From Nemopilema nomurai (lineage: Eukaryota > Cnidaria > Scyphozoa > Rhizostomeae > Rhizostomatidae), in NCBI GenBank assembly GCA_003864495.1, contig ML133373.1:1568008-1632007 (forward strand): a DNA stretch of 64,000 bases, written 5' to 3'. Under the pieces are notes generated by a model. That model saw nothing but the letters and a program-made list of their open reading frames with translations. It was not told the origin of the DNA and did no database searches. Every line of letters begins with the position of its first letter. Positions within the stretch are counted from its first letter, which is position 1. Made by a program: the position numbers and the translations under genes. Shown piece by piece: positions 10,038 to 23,200 of the stretch.

Positions 10038-11969
10038 ATGGGAGCCTACAAGTACCTAGAAGAGCTCTATAAAAAGAAGCAGAGTGACCTGTTCCGGTTC
10101 CTGCACAGGATCCGATGCTGGCAGCTTCGCCAACTGTCAGCAATCCATCGTGCTTCAAGGCCTAGCCGTCCTGACAAAGCTAGACGACTTGGATATAAGG
10201 CCAAGCAGGGCTATGTTATTTATCGAATTCGTATAAGGAGAGGTGACCGCAAGAAGCCAGTACCAAAGGGTATCACATACGGAAAGCCAAAAGGAGAGGG
10301 TGTCAACCAAATCAAATTCCAAAGAAGTCTTCGTTCAGTTGCTGAGGTGTGTTTATTATTTGGTTTTCTCCTTTGTCTAGGCTTATTTATCAGGTAGAGA
10401 AAAACTGTTCGGATGCAAGGAAATCAAGCTGTTAAACTTTTCGTTGCAATTTGTACATAACAATTTTAAGTGACTCCTACTTAGAAGAATTGGTATGAGA
10501 GTACACGCTTTTCTTTTTACAAGGAACCACTTTATAAGGAACCTACATGTAGAAGGCCAAAATATTTAAAGAACTTATACTACTAAAAACGAAATCACTA
10601 AGGAACTTTTCATTTTGAACAATTTTATAACTGCAAGCATGAAGAACTAAAAAGCTGGTTCCATTCATTTGCAGCCAATACTTGCATAGATTGTTTGCTA
10701 TTCGTGTGTCAAGTGCTTCATTGAGTTGTTTCTGCATATGCTATCTCGCACCTCTCTCTTTTAAGAGTTAAGGCTTATTGTAGTCAAAGCACCAAAAGTG
10801 AGAACTTAAGGAACTTTTAAGGAACTTTTAAGGAACTTTTGGTACTAAAATCTGATGATTTGAGATCTACGAATAAGGAACTTTTGGAACTAGGCCTTGA
10901 GGTAGAATCCTTATATAAAAAGAAGCATGTATAAGACTGAATCCCTTGAAATCCAAATCATATGTCAAACAAGCCCACACCTTTCACAGTTTTTCATGTT
11001 CTGTAATGTGTATTTTTTTTGCTCAAGAATAACCTGCATATCCCAAGCAAATGAAACTAGTTTAATCTCTCTGGGTACTTTATGTACTCAAAACTGTTAG
11101 CTTACATCTAGTTTAAAACTTATCTAGTTTAAAACTTATCTAGTTTAAAACTTATCTAGTTTTAAAAAGCATTATGCATGTTTGTTTTCAACAGACATAT
11201 TTTCACCTTGCTAACATGTTTGATTTGCAAAACCTGCTTAAGTTTTATCTACTGACACACATCTATAATTTTCTATGAATGAGAAAGTGTAGCCATGAAA
11301 TCTTTTCAATCTGCCATTCTGAGCAACATATCTCGAATGACAATTATTCCGTGGCTAGAGTGAAACCTGTGTTAATTGGTCATTTATTATGTCACTGTTG
11401 ATATGTGATCTCATTGCACAGGGACATTTCTTGCAAAAATTAAATGTTTGTAAAAATGTTTCCATCTCTGCATTTTTTACCTGTGTGGCCGGTGCAGGTC
11501 AAACCTGTAAAGGGTGAAATGGAAATAGATGCCATTGTTTTTTTGCAATGTAAAATTTTTAACTTTGCAGTACCTGCTCTGTATGATGTTAACAACTTCC
11601 ACTGTTATTATTAGAGCTGCCCTTTTTTATATCTGTTTTGACGGTAAAGATTTTCCGTTCTAGGAAAGAGCTGGTAGACATTGTGGTGGTCTGCGTGTTC
11701 TTAATTCATATTGGATTGGACAGGACTCAACTTACAAATTCTTTGAAGTAATAATGATCGACCCCCAACATAAAGCAGTGAGACGTGACCCAAGAATTAA
11801 CTGGATATGCAAGTCAGTACATAAACACAGGGAACTGAGAGGCCTCACAGCTGCTGGTCGCAAAAATCGTGGAATGGGTAAAGGCCATGGTAAAAATAAT
11901 GTCATTGGCAGCTCACGACGTGCCAACTGGAAGAAGCACAACACATTGTCTCTGAAAAGATATCGCTAG
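10038..11969 (+). CDS. RPL15: 60S ribosomal protein eL15
   Basis: Coding exons 10038-10346 and 11664-11969 join in phase 0 and encode 204 residues, exactly the length of the human protein. Seen: [16 protein letters not shown] at the start, [20 protein letters not shown], the [17 protein letters not shown] block before the intron, then [20 protein letters not shown] and [20 protein letters not shown], ending in LKRYR. eL15 is an essential cytosolic large-subunit protein rich in Arg/Lys. The ATG sits eight bases after a TTTCTTACAG acceptor, so a non-coding 5' exon is implied upstream and intron 1 contains the first snoRNA-like copy. A possible ATTAAA poly(A) signal lies at 12084-12089. Both introns also contain small tandem repeats. 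Confidence 0.97.
10807..10842 (+). repeat. Short tandem repeat, AAGGAACTTTT unit, in eL15 intron
   Basis: The 11-base unit AAGGAACTTTT is repeated about three times in a row, with further scattered matches at about 10525-10610 and 10873-10890. It is a small local expansion within the intron. Confidence 0.7.
11107..11162 (+). repeat. Tandem repeat, 16-bp unit (CTAGTTTAAAACTTAT) x 3.5
   Basis: CTAGTTTAAAACTTAT repeats three times exactly and a fourth time partly. It lies in the second eL15 intron, about 130 bases before the second snoRNA-like copy. Confidence 0.85.
11286..11476 (+). ncRNA. Candidate intronic two-hairpin snoRNA, copy 2 (eL15 second intron)
   Basis: Near-identical to 9409-9599. 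One of the two differences (A to G at 11351) falls in the first stem and turns an A-U pair into a G-U pair, so the fold survives. The other (T to C at 11425) is just outside the second stem. Finding the copies in two different introns of the same ribosomal protein gene fits a duplicated intron-hosted guide RNA, though gene conversion or a small transposable element could give the same pattern. Confidence 0.45.
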
Positions 11970-13158
11970 AAACTCGAATTGAATCTTTAAATATGTGCAA
12001 GCAAGTTGTGAAACAAGTGTGTTTTTTTTATTTTCACCCTTTGTTTGGCCTTATTTCTGGTTGAATTTCCACATTACTAGTTAATTAAACAAAAGAGGTG
12101 TGAAATGAGTATATAAACCATGTAAAGAACAAATTTTAAGGCATAATGGCAAAGCATGCCTCAGTTAATGACTTGTGAACTTGAATGATCACCAATTTTC
12201 ACTGCCAGGATCAACAGTCAAAAAGTATGTCAGATTCTTATTACAAAATTTTAAAGTTTTTTTCTGGTCTAAGATATTTAGTGCTGTGGTTCTCAGTAGC
12301 TTTACAACTTTTGCTTTTTGCGAAGTTCAGAACTACTCTTTGGGGCTTGTAAAAAGTTTTCATTTCATTCAAATTCTACTTTAATACTACAAGAACTAAT
12401 TATGTAAATTATTGACAAATCAACTAAAGAATGCAACGAAAACAATAACGATAATCAAATGAAAAAAATCAAGCAGAATTCTTCAAGAGGAGTTTGGTCT
12501 GAAAATGATTCTTTGCTTGTGATGCAAACGTCAAATTGTGAAACGGGTTCATATGAAAAGCTAATTGTGGTGTTTCATCTTGAGGGAAGGTGGGTGAAAC
12601 TTATAATAAATGTTTGTCCTGTTGTATCATCCTATTGCGTAATGGTTTTTTGAATTTCAATAATATTATTTGTGCAGTTGAAGGAGTGCTCAGTATGGTT
12701 CAAGTCTGCAATTGTGCTTAGAATTTGATCTGTTCTTTAAAGAAGCCATATAAGGATCCAGAGTGGTTTGTACAGGGAGGTTGGTAATTTGTTACAATGA
12801 ATGGAATCATTCAGTAAACGCCTGTAGGATATTAACGACTTTGTTGCGTACTTCGTTATGAATTTAGGAAGAAACTAGCATGAAAGTAAGTCACTTCCAA
12901 TTAGGCATCGTTTCCCAGGGACAATCTACGTCACAAGTGATAACGAACAGGAGCCTGGCCTCATGGACGACTGAACACGAGAAGGAGGCTATTCTACACG
13001 TGATAACACCGTTTCATTGTTTGCTGGTACTCTGGTGAATCACGTTGGCTAGGTCTTGGGAAGTGGAAAGACTTCAAGACCAAATGAAGTGATAGACTAG
13101 AAGAAGGAGCACGCACCCTTGTAGTTTTATTTTTGATACGTTGTCCACCACAGTTGCG
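11970..13158. other. Intergenic region eL15 to FAM199X
   Basis: Open frames at 12175-12384 and 12459-12653 lack any recognisable content and are AT-rich. The final 300 bases are GC-richer and are the likely promoter and leader of the FAM199X gene. No repeat or RNA gene was seen. Confidence 0.45.
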
Positions 13159-16100
13159 ATGTTAGCCTTTCCAGAGGATTCATTTTTCAGCAGGTAACAT
13201 GTTGATCTTGTCGGTGCTAGTGACGTATCACCTTCGCAGGCCTACGCTTAGCCCGGCCACGTTGGCTTTTTCTTTTCCTGTTTAAAGCGCACTAAATTCT
13301 TAAAGACATCATGTCTTCATAAGGCTATCAAAGTTACCTTTTTTGCCAATAAGTACATTTCATTTGTCTGATTTGGCTGTTTGAGCTGCTCTGTATGCCA
13401 TCGAACCGGAGCTGCACAACCGAACCAGATTCCACCTTTCTCGCTCGCAAGAAAAATGCTTTGTTGTCACGTAAGGGAACAAGAAGCTTCAGCCTATGCC
13501 GCTAAAACATTGCGAAACATTTTGTTAGTTAATTTAAGTACAAACTAGCTTGATTATGCCCTAAATCGTTGGTACACGAGTTGCATGCTTTGAATGGGTC
13601 GCTTTGGGCCTGGGAACGCACCCCGTCCAGGACTGGGGGACACACGTGGCTCGCAGGAGAAAACTTACTTCAACAAAATTCAATAAGGTTTTGATATTAA
13701 AATAAATGCTACACACATTGGGCCATTCATTGCTTTATTTTCTTATTTTATCACTGTTTTTTAGCCCTTGAGTCAAATTAGTAAGCTGTTGATTGAGAGC
13801 CTTGTCCAACACTAAGGCACTGAGAGCGTGACACACTGGGAGCCTTAAAGCAAATAAAAATATTAAGAAATTTGGAATCTTAGTGGATTTCCATGAACTA
13901 CTCAAACCGGTTTAAACCATGAGTTGTCTCATCTTAAAAAGCCCAACCCTACCAAAAGTCACTTAAATGTAATTGAATATTTTTACTCCTAAAGTGTTCC
14001 TCTTAGACAAGACCAGATATTTTTTTCAGTCCTTCCTTGTTTGTATCTTTTTCTGAACAAGTTGTTGCTACACAGCTACCCACAAATTTAACAAATCTAT
14101 GTTGTTCTGAATTTGTGCTGTCCGAATCTATTTTTGGAAGTTCCCCATAATCTAGCAACAGAATTTGCATAGGACAAAAACTAAGGCTGATACTTCAACA
14201 AAAAGATTCATTTTTGCAGTTACCTATTGAAAATATAGATTTTTGCTTAATGTTTTAAATAGATCCAAAACTTGAATGTTCTTTTAGCATCTTAGTTTGC
14301 AGGTGAATAATCACAACTTTTTGACACATGGTAAACCCTGCATGCCTTGCTAATGTTTATCAAAATTTGTTGTCTTAAGCACATGTGGTTATGTTTTTCA
14401 CTGGTGCCTCCATTCATTGAATGGATTACCATTTCATGTGCTACTTCTAATACCACCCAAGTTCAATTGGCATATGTAATTCTGTTATGTTAGAGCAAAT
14501 GGAAATTCTGAGATTAACCACTTGCAAACATTTTGAGAATTAAAAAGAGCGTAGCAAACCTATATTTTGGACAATTGACTATTGTCTTGAAAAGATTGTT
14601 TTAATTATATATCTTCCTGATCTCTGCTATCTACCAAAATTAGTTTTCCATAAAGCTAATGGTATTTTGATTCTAGATGAGATCTACTGTAAAATTGCTC
14701 TGCAAATTGAATCTTGATCATCGTCTTGCATTGCTGTCTATGCCAGACAGTTTTCACTGTATTTTCCATAATAAATTATAATCCCTGTTGCATTTGCCTT
14801 ATTTTTTGTTTGTTTTTACAATTTGGTTTCCTTTTTTAGGGCTTTTGATGTTCATGAGCTGGAGATATCAGAAGAAGAGGAAGAGAAAGTTGTATTTGAA
14901 GCTGTCGGGACAGATTTTGAATTGTAAGGACATGATAAGTGTTTTATTAAATTCTCACTAACACTTAGAATGTTTTGGCTCTATTGATTCCAAACTGCCC
15001 AACTGCCAATGTGAGTTGAATGCTGAAATCAGGGCTTCTCTAGGACATAAATTTTAGGATATTTTTTGAATACATTGACATGCAATGCCAATAGAGCAAT
15101 AGAAGCAGATTTATTGAAGTAATTGTATGATATGTTCTAAAATAATACAAGAAGAAGCAAAAAATAGAATGACCGGGTTTTTGTTTTGAAGCCATTCTTG
15201 TGAGGTTTAAGTTAAATCAAAGTTCCTAGTCCTCGTTCTATTCGAGACAACACTTTGAAGTGGCAAAGTTTTAACAAAGTACCTGATTTTTTTCATGATA
15301 GTGAGCTGTTTACTAATGACAGCTGGGAAACATCATCTATCCTGTCTTCAAGAGGCTGTTCGAGTGGAAGCCCATCTAGCGCATCATCTCCATGTTCCTC
15401 AGAGCGAGACTATGGGCTGGAAATGTATTGTTTACCAGACAGCTTTTTAGACATTGACGAAGCTACAAATGGTAAGCGGTTGTGTTTTCACTAATGCCAC
15501 TGCTAAAGCTTTTTTTGTCAAATACAGAGCCAAAGATTGTTTTTTCAAGAATGATTTGCGGTCTTAATTGTTGAATAAAACTAGTTTGAACCAGCTTGAT
15601 TAGATTTGTTTCAAATTTTTGTTTTAAGATTTTCTTCAGTCATGAACTTTATCCTTGCAAATCAATTGTGATTTTTACCTAAACTAGTCTTTTTGCTCTT
15701 TAGATTTTGATTTAGATTTTCATAGCTGCTCAAGTTCATTCAAAAGACCAAAACACAACAATCAACCTGAGAGTAGGAAACGGAACCAAAAAAGAACAAC
15801 ATGCTCTTCACAGAAAAAGCAGAGACGGAGGAATGACATTAATACTGTTTTAACATGTTTAGATTGCAGGTGGTAGGTGTTCTTCGTTTGCTTAACTTCT
15901 CATTTATTGTCTTAAATGTTATTGTCATTACCGTTTTGTTTGTTTTCTTTCAGCTCTTTGGAGGTTTACAGAAAGTTGTGATGGTGCCTTGTGATGTGAT
16001 GATGAGTGCACAGTTTCACAAAACAAATGAAAAAAGAAAGATTTTAAGAGCCTCTCTAAAACATGCAAAGGGCCTTTTTCTAATGTGATATATAGTGATT

Positions 16101-18062
16101 TTATTTTTTGCATAGGAGTGAACTAACTACACAAAGACAGCAGGAAGTCCTTGAAATGCTAATTGAACTGGTATCACAAAAACTTGGCCTACGGGAGCAG
16201 CTAGAACTTATAAGGATAATTTGTCCTGATGCAGATGTGTCACCAAATGATAAAGAATTCTTTATTGGTAAGTATTTGAAAATTAACAATAGTATCCTTG
16301 TGTCTGCCCATCTCTGTGCCCATCAAATTTTTTGCAGCTGTTAAATCTTGGTTGTTTCAATTTTCACAAATGCAGGAAGTAGTGAAAATGTGATTTTGAC
16401 AAACTTCACTTGTTTCATTTCGTGGGAAACTCTCTTGTTTGAAATTTGTTTTGATTGTCCTTTTCTCACCCTATGAATAAGTGTCATTCCCGGTCCTGTT
16501 GTAATTTTTTTAGTCTAAATATTAGAAGCATTACCTTCAGAGTTTTTTCCAATATTTGCTCTTTTGATTTTTTTCAGATTTTGAACTCTTTGATGATGAC
16601 AAATTCAAAGGAGTGTGTGCTTTCGTTAGGCACCATTTTGTTGTAATGAAAGGTAACAATATTTGTTATAGTTTTTTTGTATATAGCTATTCCACATTCT
16701 CTTTGAGGGATAAACTAGTAATGCCTATATATTGAGCTGCCCAAAAGCGGGATGCTTGAATTTTTTGTTTACTAAATATTGGGAAGATTTGTAAAAGTAG
16801 ATATTTTCCATCAGAGTCTGCTAATTTAGTGATAGGAATCTAAAGGGAATGAGACATATTTGTTTTTCTTGAAATGTATACAATTTCAGTTTTTGATTTA
16901 TTGATAGAGGCAATGTTAATCTTTTTCTTGAAGATGATAAAAAAGAAGTTCATAATAATGAAAGCCTTTCAAGGCGGGGTTCTAGAAAGGTTGGTTCAGT
17001 TTTGTCAGAAACTTTTTATAAATGATTCTTTTTTACAACAAGGCTAATTGCCAGTAATAACTCCTTTGCAGTATGTCAGACAGAATGAACTTTATCGTCC
17101 TTCAGATCACTTTTCTCTCATCAGTTGTGAATCAAAAATGCTAGAGGGTGAAATGAAGAACGTATGATTGGCTATGATTGACCTGATATGCCCTTCTTTT
17201 CACCAGCTTGTGTTTTCAATCTGAAACCAGTCATTTATTTTGTTAGCTTTTGGTCATTTTCGGGCGTTTGCATGCTCTGAGGTTTGTTAGATGAAAAAGT
17301 ACTTGTATGCAAGAAACCGGTTCTGCTATTTCTAGCTAAATTGTGAAGTTAAGTACCACAAAGCACTTGTTCACATAACTTCTTTTGCTTCAAAATCCTT
17401 TTTTTTCTAAATCCAGAGATTAGGAGATAAAAGCTCCTCGACTGTATGGACTGAAAAAGTTAATCCAACGCAAAAGAAAGCATTGGCAAAAACATCAAGA
17501 CAGATAAAGAAGGAAAAACGAAGTGGGCTTTTTAAAAAAGAAGAGGTTAGAGTTGTAATATAAATTTGACAGTAATTAAGTTGAATTGGGGGAAGCTGAA
17601 CCATTTATGATTGTAGCAAACTATTAAAACCTGGTTATTTATTAACAGGGTTCTGATATAATAGCTGGTGTTGGTTATGTTGGTAACCTGTGTTGAAAAA
17701 TGTTGCCAAACTCTAGAATTGTAGATAGAATTACAGGAAACTATTCTTTCATAGCATTGTGTTAACTCTTTGTAATAGTTAATGAGAAAAGCAATCTCAA
17801 TATATAGTATCTGTAAATCTTTTTGTGCTGTTTTTCCTTATTTTGGTGTAACATTTGATGTCACATTTGATAAGATGCTGCCTCCAGAGATTCTGACACA
17901 TATGTAACAGGTCTAAGTAGGAAGAATGTAAATCATATGCCAAATGGAATAGTTGGCTTTCAATAAGCCATAAATGTATTTTTCCTCCAGGTTCTTTTGA
18001 TAAAGGAAGATGCTGCACCTAAACCTGAAGAAGATGAAGAAGAACTTGATGTTGTAGGTTAA
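13159..18062 (+). CDS. FAM199X: FAM199X homologue (conserved metazoan protein)
   Basis: Ten coding exons: 13159-13193, 14840-14923, 15302-15471, 15704-15869, 16116-16267, 16578-16652, 16934-16989, 17072-17161, 17417-17545, 17991-18062. They sum to 1029 bases (342 residues), with phases that match at every junction. The diagnostic block is KLGLREQLELIRIICPDADV then SPNDKEFF, which closely follows the human FAM199X segment around GLREQLDIIKII. A second shared block near the C-terminus is the basic run QKKALAKTSRQIKKEKRSGL leading into FKKEEV. The first half is acidic and Ser-rich (SSRGCSSGSPSSASSPCSS), followed by a basic nuclear-signal-like stretch (RKRNQKRTT...KKQRRR). The molecular role is not established; nuclear location is inferred from the basic runs. 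The ATG at 13159 is the only one that joins in phase to the next exon. Confidence 0.9.
13194..14839. other. First intron of the FAM199X homologue
   Basis: A 1.6-kb intron in which I see no further coding exon, RNA gene or clear repeat on either strand. It begins GC-richer and becomes AT-rich after about 13.7 kb. Confidence 0.5.
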
Positions 18063-18804
18063 TTGGAAGTAAGATATTATTGGGGTTTCTTGTTTTAATA
18101 GAAAATCTCGATTTTTGGATTTTGAAAATTAAAGACATTATTTTCGAATCAGGTTGTATTCTTTGTGATTTTATTTCTGCAATGCATTTCTACTGTGAAT
18201 TCTTTATCTTATTGTAATGAAGGTTTAATTTGTTTTTCTTCGCAAGAATGATGCAAAAAGATCGTAATTATTTTCGAGTTGCGACGAAAAAAAGGAAAGT
18301 TTTTTGGTTTTTGCCAGAAGAACAAAAACTCCGAAAATTTAAAGAGAACGTCAGAGAAAAGTGACATTACTATTGATGAATATTCCAGCTCCGGGAAAAG
18401 CCTGGAATTGTCTGAGGAAGATGACAAAGCTGACGGGTGCATACAAATTTTACATAATGTTTACATCTAAGTATTTGTAGAGGATGTCCGAGCAACATTC
18501 ACTTTTTAAAGTGAAGCCAAAAAGGCACTGATTGAGAGAATGTTCCCTGAAGAGATACATTGTACATTTTATAGAGATTTTATAGAGAGATCAAAAAGCA
18601 GGATACATGTCGATTAATTTGCTAGAGTCAAAGGGCAGAGGTTTAAAATTCTGATAATTAATTGTAATGAATAAGGAGAGCTGAAATTTTGCAACTTGTT
18701 GATGCTTTAACTATGTTATTTAGACCATCTTAAAGGATAATAGGATGGTTCTCAAAAGATACATTTTTTGATGGCCTTAAATTGTTTTCATTCGCCAGAA
18801 GATT

Positions 18805-18845
18805 CGAAACTTCGAATCGTCCCAAGACTTTTGAACGGTAGTGTA
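18805..18845 (+). mobile_element. Tc1/mariner terminal-repeat remnant (solo right end, 1)
   Basis: The sequence CGAATCGTCCCAAGACTTTT then GAACGGTAGTGTA reads, on the minus strand, as the usual outer end of Tc1-type inverted repeats (TA, then ACCGTTCAAAAGTCTTGGGA). It ends in TA, the Tc1 target. A matching left end was not found nearby. The same motif in the same orientation recurs at 20049-20090. Confidence 0.6.
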
Positions 18846-19551
18846 TTTTGGTAAAACAAACAAATTTGTATACCGTTCTGTTGCCGTTTGCGCAACACAA
18901 GACTGATAAGTCATGTTCCCAACACTGCTCTACTGTACTCTATACAGTTCAAAGCAAGTCTCTTTGATTGCAGTTCAACATTGCTCAATGGAGCAACTAA
19001 CGTCGATGTTAGTTATGGCCATACATATTTAAGTCGAAAGTAAAAGTTCAATCTTTATTTAAATTTTGTTAAAACTTGTGCTTGAGCTAGAAATAAAAAT
19101 CACAAAGAATGATGAATCCACATACAATACATGTATTAGTGTTGGTCTAGATCGAAGTTGGTAAAAGGTTGTGTCACTATCATAAACATAACAACTAGTG
19201 TCACAATCGTAAACATGTTAATTCATCTAAACATTATGAATCATTGCTACTTTGACGTCAGTTTAGAAGTACTAGAGTGTTTGACTACCAAAATATTAAA
19301 TTTGGGAATAGGAAAGTGTTCATCTAGCTGTCTCAAATTGATTCAAAATATCTGATACTACGAATGTTCCACTTACACCTTCATGCTCCACTTCTTGCAG
19401 AAGACAGTTTGTGCAATTTCTGCGGTGAATTGATCAGATTAAAGTAATTTCATTGTTTCAGGAACCTTTGTGCCACTTCTCAGGACTTCAATAATGCATT
19501 CGCACTACATTTTGCACAAATAAGAAAGAAACTAAAAATTTGCCATTAATT

Positions 19552-20090
19552 TTATTCATTACAATTAATTATCAGAATTTGAAACCTCTGCGCTTTGACC
19601 TTCTGGCAAATTAATCGGGATTTATGCTGTTTTTTATCTCTCAATAAAGACCTTTCATGACTTGGCGTCCGGAACTTCTTTGGTCTGCCAACCCTTGGCA
19701 AATGTTTCACGGTTCTAAACTTAAAAAACTTTTTGCTTACAGCGAAAGCTGCATTCTTTGAGCAGCCTACAATTGATGCAGTTTTTTCGTAGCTTTTACC
19801 ATTATTTTTATAAAGATAATTTCCAGACGCTTCTCGTATGATATTACACGACATATTATAACCTACATGTTCATGTTGCTGGCCCAGAAAAAGTTTACGG
19901 TTAATCTTTTTCAAATAATTTGGCGAAATTGAAATACTTCGAAACATGCACAATGTCTTATAAAAGTTTTATGGAAATAGCGGGTTGTCATACTTAATAA
20001 GAGAGGATCAAATGCATGTTTTTTAAAGCTCGTATCATAAACGTCTTTCGAAACTTAGAATCGTCCCAAGACTTTTTGAACGGTATTATA
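19552..20090 (-). mobile_element. Truncated Tc1/mariner element with transposase N-terminus remnant
   Basis: The right end at 20049-20090 carries the Tc1 terminal motif (CGTCCCAAGACTTTTTGAAC then GGTATTATA). Inward from it, on the minus strand, a frame at 19953-19552 encodes a transposase-like DNA-binding half: a helix-turn-helix region (SYEKTASIVGCSKNAAFAVS) and the AT-hook-like linker VGRPKKF before a second HTH-like stretch. Tc1 transposases have this paired HTH plus GRPRK layout. The catalytic DDE/D domain is missing: the frame stops at 19552 and nothing recognisable follows down to 18845. The element is therefore a dead, truncated copy. Confidence 0.65.
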
Positions 20091-20234
20091 TGATCACCAT
20101 AGCAACTAGGAATGCGGAAACTTATGGACCGGATTGCCTCATAGTTTCCCGTTTCACAACGAGGCTGATGGATTATGGCATTTGTTTTGCTGAGCATTTG
20201 TTTCGTAAATGGTTGAAACACAGATACTATCGAA

Positions 20235-23200
20235 ATGGAAAAGTATGAAAAATTAAAGCGCCTTGGACAAGGTGGCTGTGCTATTGTGTATTTGGTTAAA
20301 GAGAAGGAAAATGGGAGGTAAGTTTTTGGTGTGTTTCCATAACTTGGCGAATTGACGCCATCTTTCCTGCACAAGACTGGATCTTGATCTCTTTGTATCT
20401 GTATCTGTTTTATAATATCATAATTCATTTTTTACATTATGTCAGTCTATGTAGGATGTGAATGAAAAAGTGTTACCCCGCTATAGATCAAACAGTTACT
20501 AGCATGTTGCATGTAACTTAACGTTTTGAATGAATTAATCTGAAGTTAGAAGGTGTTTTCAATAGAATTGTTGAGATAACTAAAACTTGAGGATATGTTC
20601 TCATCTATCTCAATGACGATTCGATAGAGAAACAATAACTGGAAGGCCATCTGAAAACTTTGTTGCAATATTGTGGATTATTTTCCTCTCCCATATCTCT
20701 CTGTGGGCATTTGTGTCTTGCTTTGGCTCTGTTGAAACTGTTGCTTATTTCTATATTTGATCAGACTGTTTGCAATGAAAGAAATACAACTGGATTCCTC
20801 AAGGCCAACAAGAACAAAAGAACATGTTTTGAGGGAGGCAAAGTAAGTTTCTGATTAAAATAAACATGGACAAAATTATGCCAAATTTTTTGGTAGATGT
20901 AGCACTTTTTGTGTTCTAGGCTAATTGAGGAATAAATAACAATCTTTTTCTGTGGAGGAGTTTTAGGACCAACTAAGAAGTGCTTCAATGGTCCTTACTG
21001 GTTTTAAATAACAGACTTTGAAGGCTGATAAGATACCCGTAAAGAAAGCTTATTCTATTGAGTCAGTAGTTTATATTATTGGTCATATGATTTATCTTAT
21101 GTCGTGCAGAATCAGATCAGATTTTTCTTTGCTTGTTTTCTTTCTTTTCTGTCTTTTATTAGATTAATTTTTAATTACAGAATTCTTCAAAGTCTAAAAC
21201 ATCCACACATAGTTGCTCTTCATGATTATTTCTTTGATCCAAGAGATGAATTCCTTTGTATATTACAGGTATGTAAATATGCTTTTTTCCTAGCTATGTT
21301 TCAGATCTTCAAAGTTTCTTGACATTAATCTACAGACAACGTTTGCCATCCTTAAAGTTAGATGCAGCATTATTTCCAGTTTGGTATAAACAGTTATGTT
21401 TAGCAAAAAGGTATATATGCCAGGTGTGTTCCAGGCTAGGTTGGGCTGTCCATCTATCTACCCATATACTGAATGCCTTCTAAAAATAAGCTTAGCACCA
21501 GTGTATAAAGTTTTTAAAAATAAAAGAAGGAGAACGGAAAATTGGCTCTTTTAAAATGTACATAATCGTAATGATAAAACTTGGTTGATAAACAGACAGA
21601 GATAAGCAGACAGCCTAAAAGGCTGTGATGACCACAAATTTTGCTAAAGTATATGGTAGCCTAAAGCGGCTCCAGACGTTAGCAACCTTTGCGCGAGCAT
21701 AAGTCAGATTTCGTCAAAGAATTTCCTTTTGCATCAATTAACGTCATCCAGTGCCACAAAAATTCTTCCTGTTCTCTGAAATTACATCACAACCTATTGC
21801 TGCTATTGCTGTTGTTTCGTTCGTCAAGCCAATCACAAGAAAGTTGAGCTATGGTAAATTTGGCGCGAGCATAGGTGAAATTGAACTGTCGAATAAGGAG
21901 TCGAGTTGACCTATGCAAATGTCCAATAAAATCAAATAGCCAATCAAGATACAAGTTGAACTATGCAATTGTTGTTTAACTGTCCAATAAACAGATAGAC
22001 TGCAATTGTATTCGCGACCGCTTACGTCAATAGCCTATTCCAAAATTCTGTCGCGTTCAATCTCCCTATGAAAATGTCAACAATAGCCCTTGCGATTTCC
22101 TTTGTTTCCGTTCTGTGAATGTGACGCATTCCTAACAGAAAACACGGATCAAAGCCTTTGTTAGATTTTATTATGATTTTAGCGCTGACCACTAACAGAA
22201 ATTTGGTTCATATGACCAACAACAGAACAATAGTTTTCACATAAAAGGGGTGTGGCCCTCATTTTAGACAGCCTGAAGGGCGTGGCTCTAAAAAAATTCC
22301 CTTCCTTTGCTGTAGTCATTTTTCCCTGAATCCGCCCCTGCCTAAAGTGCTTGCCCATTTGGACTCTGCATTATTTTAAGTAACTCAGTGAGTAAAATCA
22401 AGCTTTGTTGCTTGATTATGAAATTATAACCATGCATCAATGCTTGTAATTATAAAGATGTTTTCTGTTTCCAAATGTGTGTTTAAATTTATTTTTCGAA
22501 GTGGCATAAAATAGATCATCTGGACACATGAATGGTGAAGTAAAGAGGTCCTGCTGTTCATCATCAATGGAATGCTTCTTAATAGCTGTCATCTCTGGAA
22601 ATGGCCAAGGCTTGCAACATTTTGTCATTGAACTTATTGCTCTCTAGTTTAAAAATCAAGACTTAGTTGTACCACTTTTACCCTTCATTATTTTGGCAAA
22701 TCAATTTGATAACTTAGATGCCTGACATTGCAGGATTACTGTGATGGTGGATCGATTTATGACAAAATCCAAGAGGCAAAACAGGTATTTTATTGAAGGA
22801 AATTTACACAGTTTTTCCATAGCTATCTTCTTGTCTTTATCTTCATGTTAGTGGGACCAGAGAACTTTTCAAAGAGGGGAATGAATGAGTTAATGGATTC
22901 CAAGAACTTTGGGTAACATTATCTATAATGTTTCTTTGATAATTTATTTGCTATATGATGAATAAATTGTAACAATTTATTGAGCTGTTGAATGTTATTC
23001 ATCAAGAGTTTTGTTTCAAAAATCTGGTTTCTGTTTTGGTTTTCAAGCTGCTTTCCCAATTTTTCAGTCGTCACTTCAACTGGAAGAGGAAACAATCATA
23101 AAGGTGCTTTTCATTCATTTGATTATTCTATTTATTCTAAGTTATTTATTATTATTCTAAGCTGCTACTCAGTGTTGCTAAGTTGCTACTCTTTATGCAG

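Larger units (their letters stand above)
18063..20234. other. Intergenic region FAM199X to NEK kinase
   Basis: Holds Tc1/mariner debris at 18805-18845 and 19552-20090. A 62-codon open frame at 18279-18470 is acidic at its end (LELSEEDDKAD) but has no ATG in frame and no recognisable match. The NEK promoter should lie between about 20090 and 20234. Confidence 0.5.

Noticed and set aside
15952..16085. Possible FAM199X exon after a TTTCTTTTCAG acceptor
   Set aside because: In the phase left by the previous exon it hits a stop after a few codons, while skipping to 16116 restores a continuous frame with family similarity.
18279..18470. Open frame with acidic end (LELSEEDD) after the FAM199X stop
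   Set aside because: It starts at TTG, has no in-frame ATG and no acceptor in the right phase; the FAM199X model already closes with a matching C-terminus at 18062.
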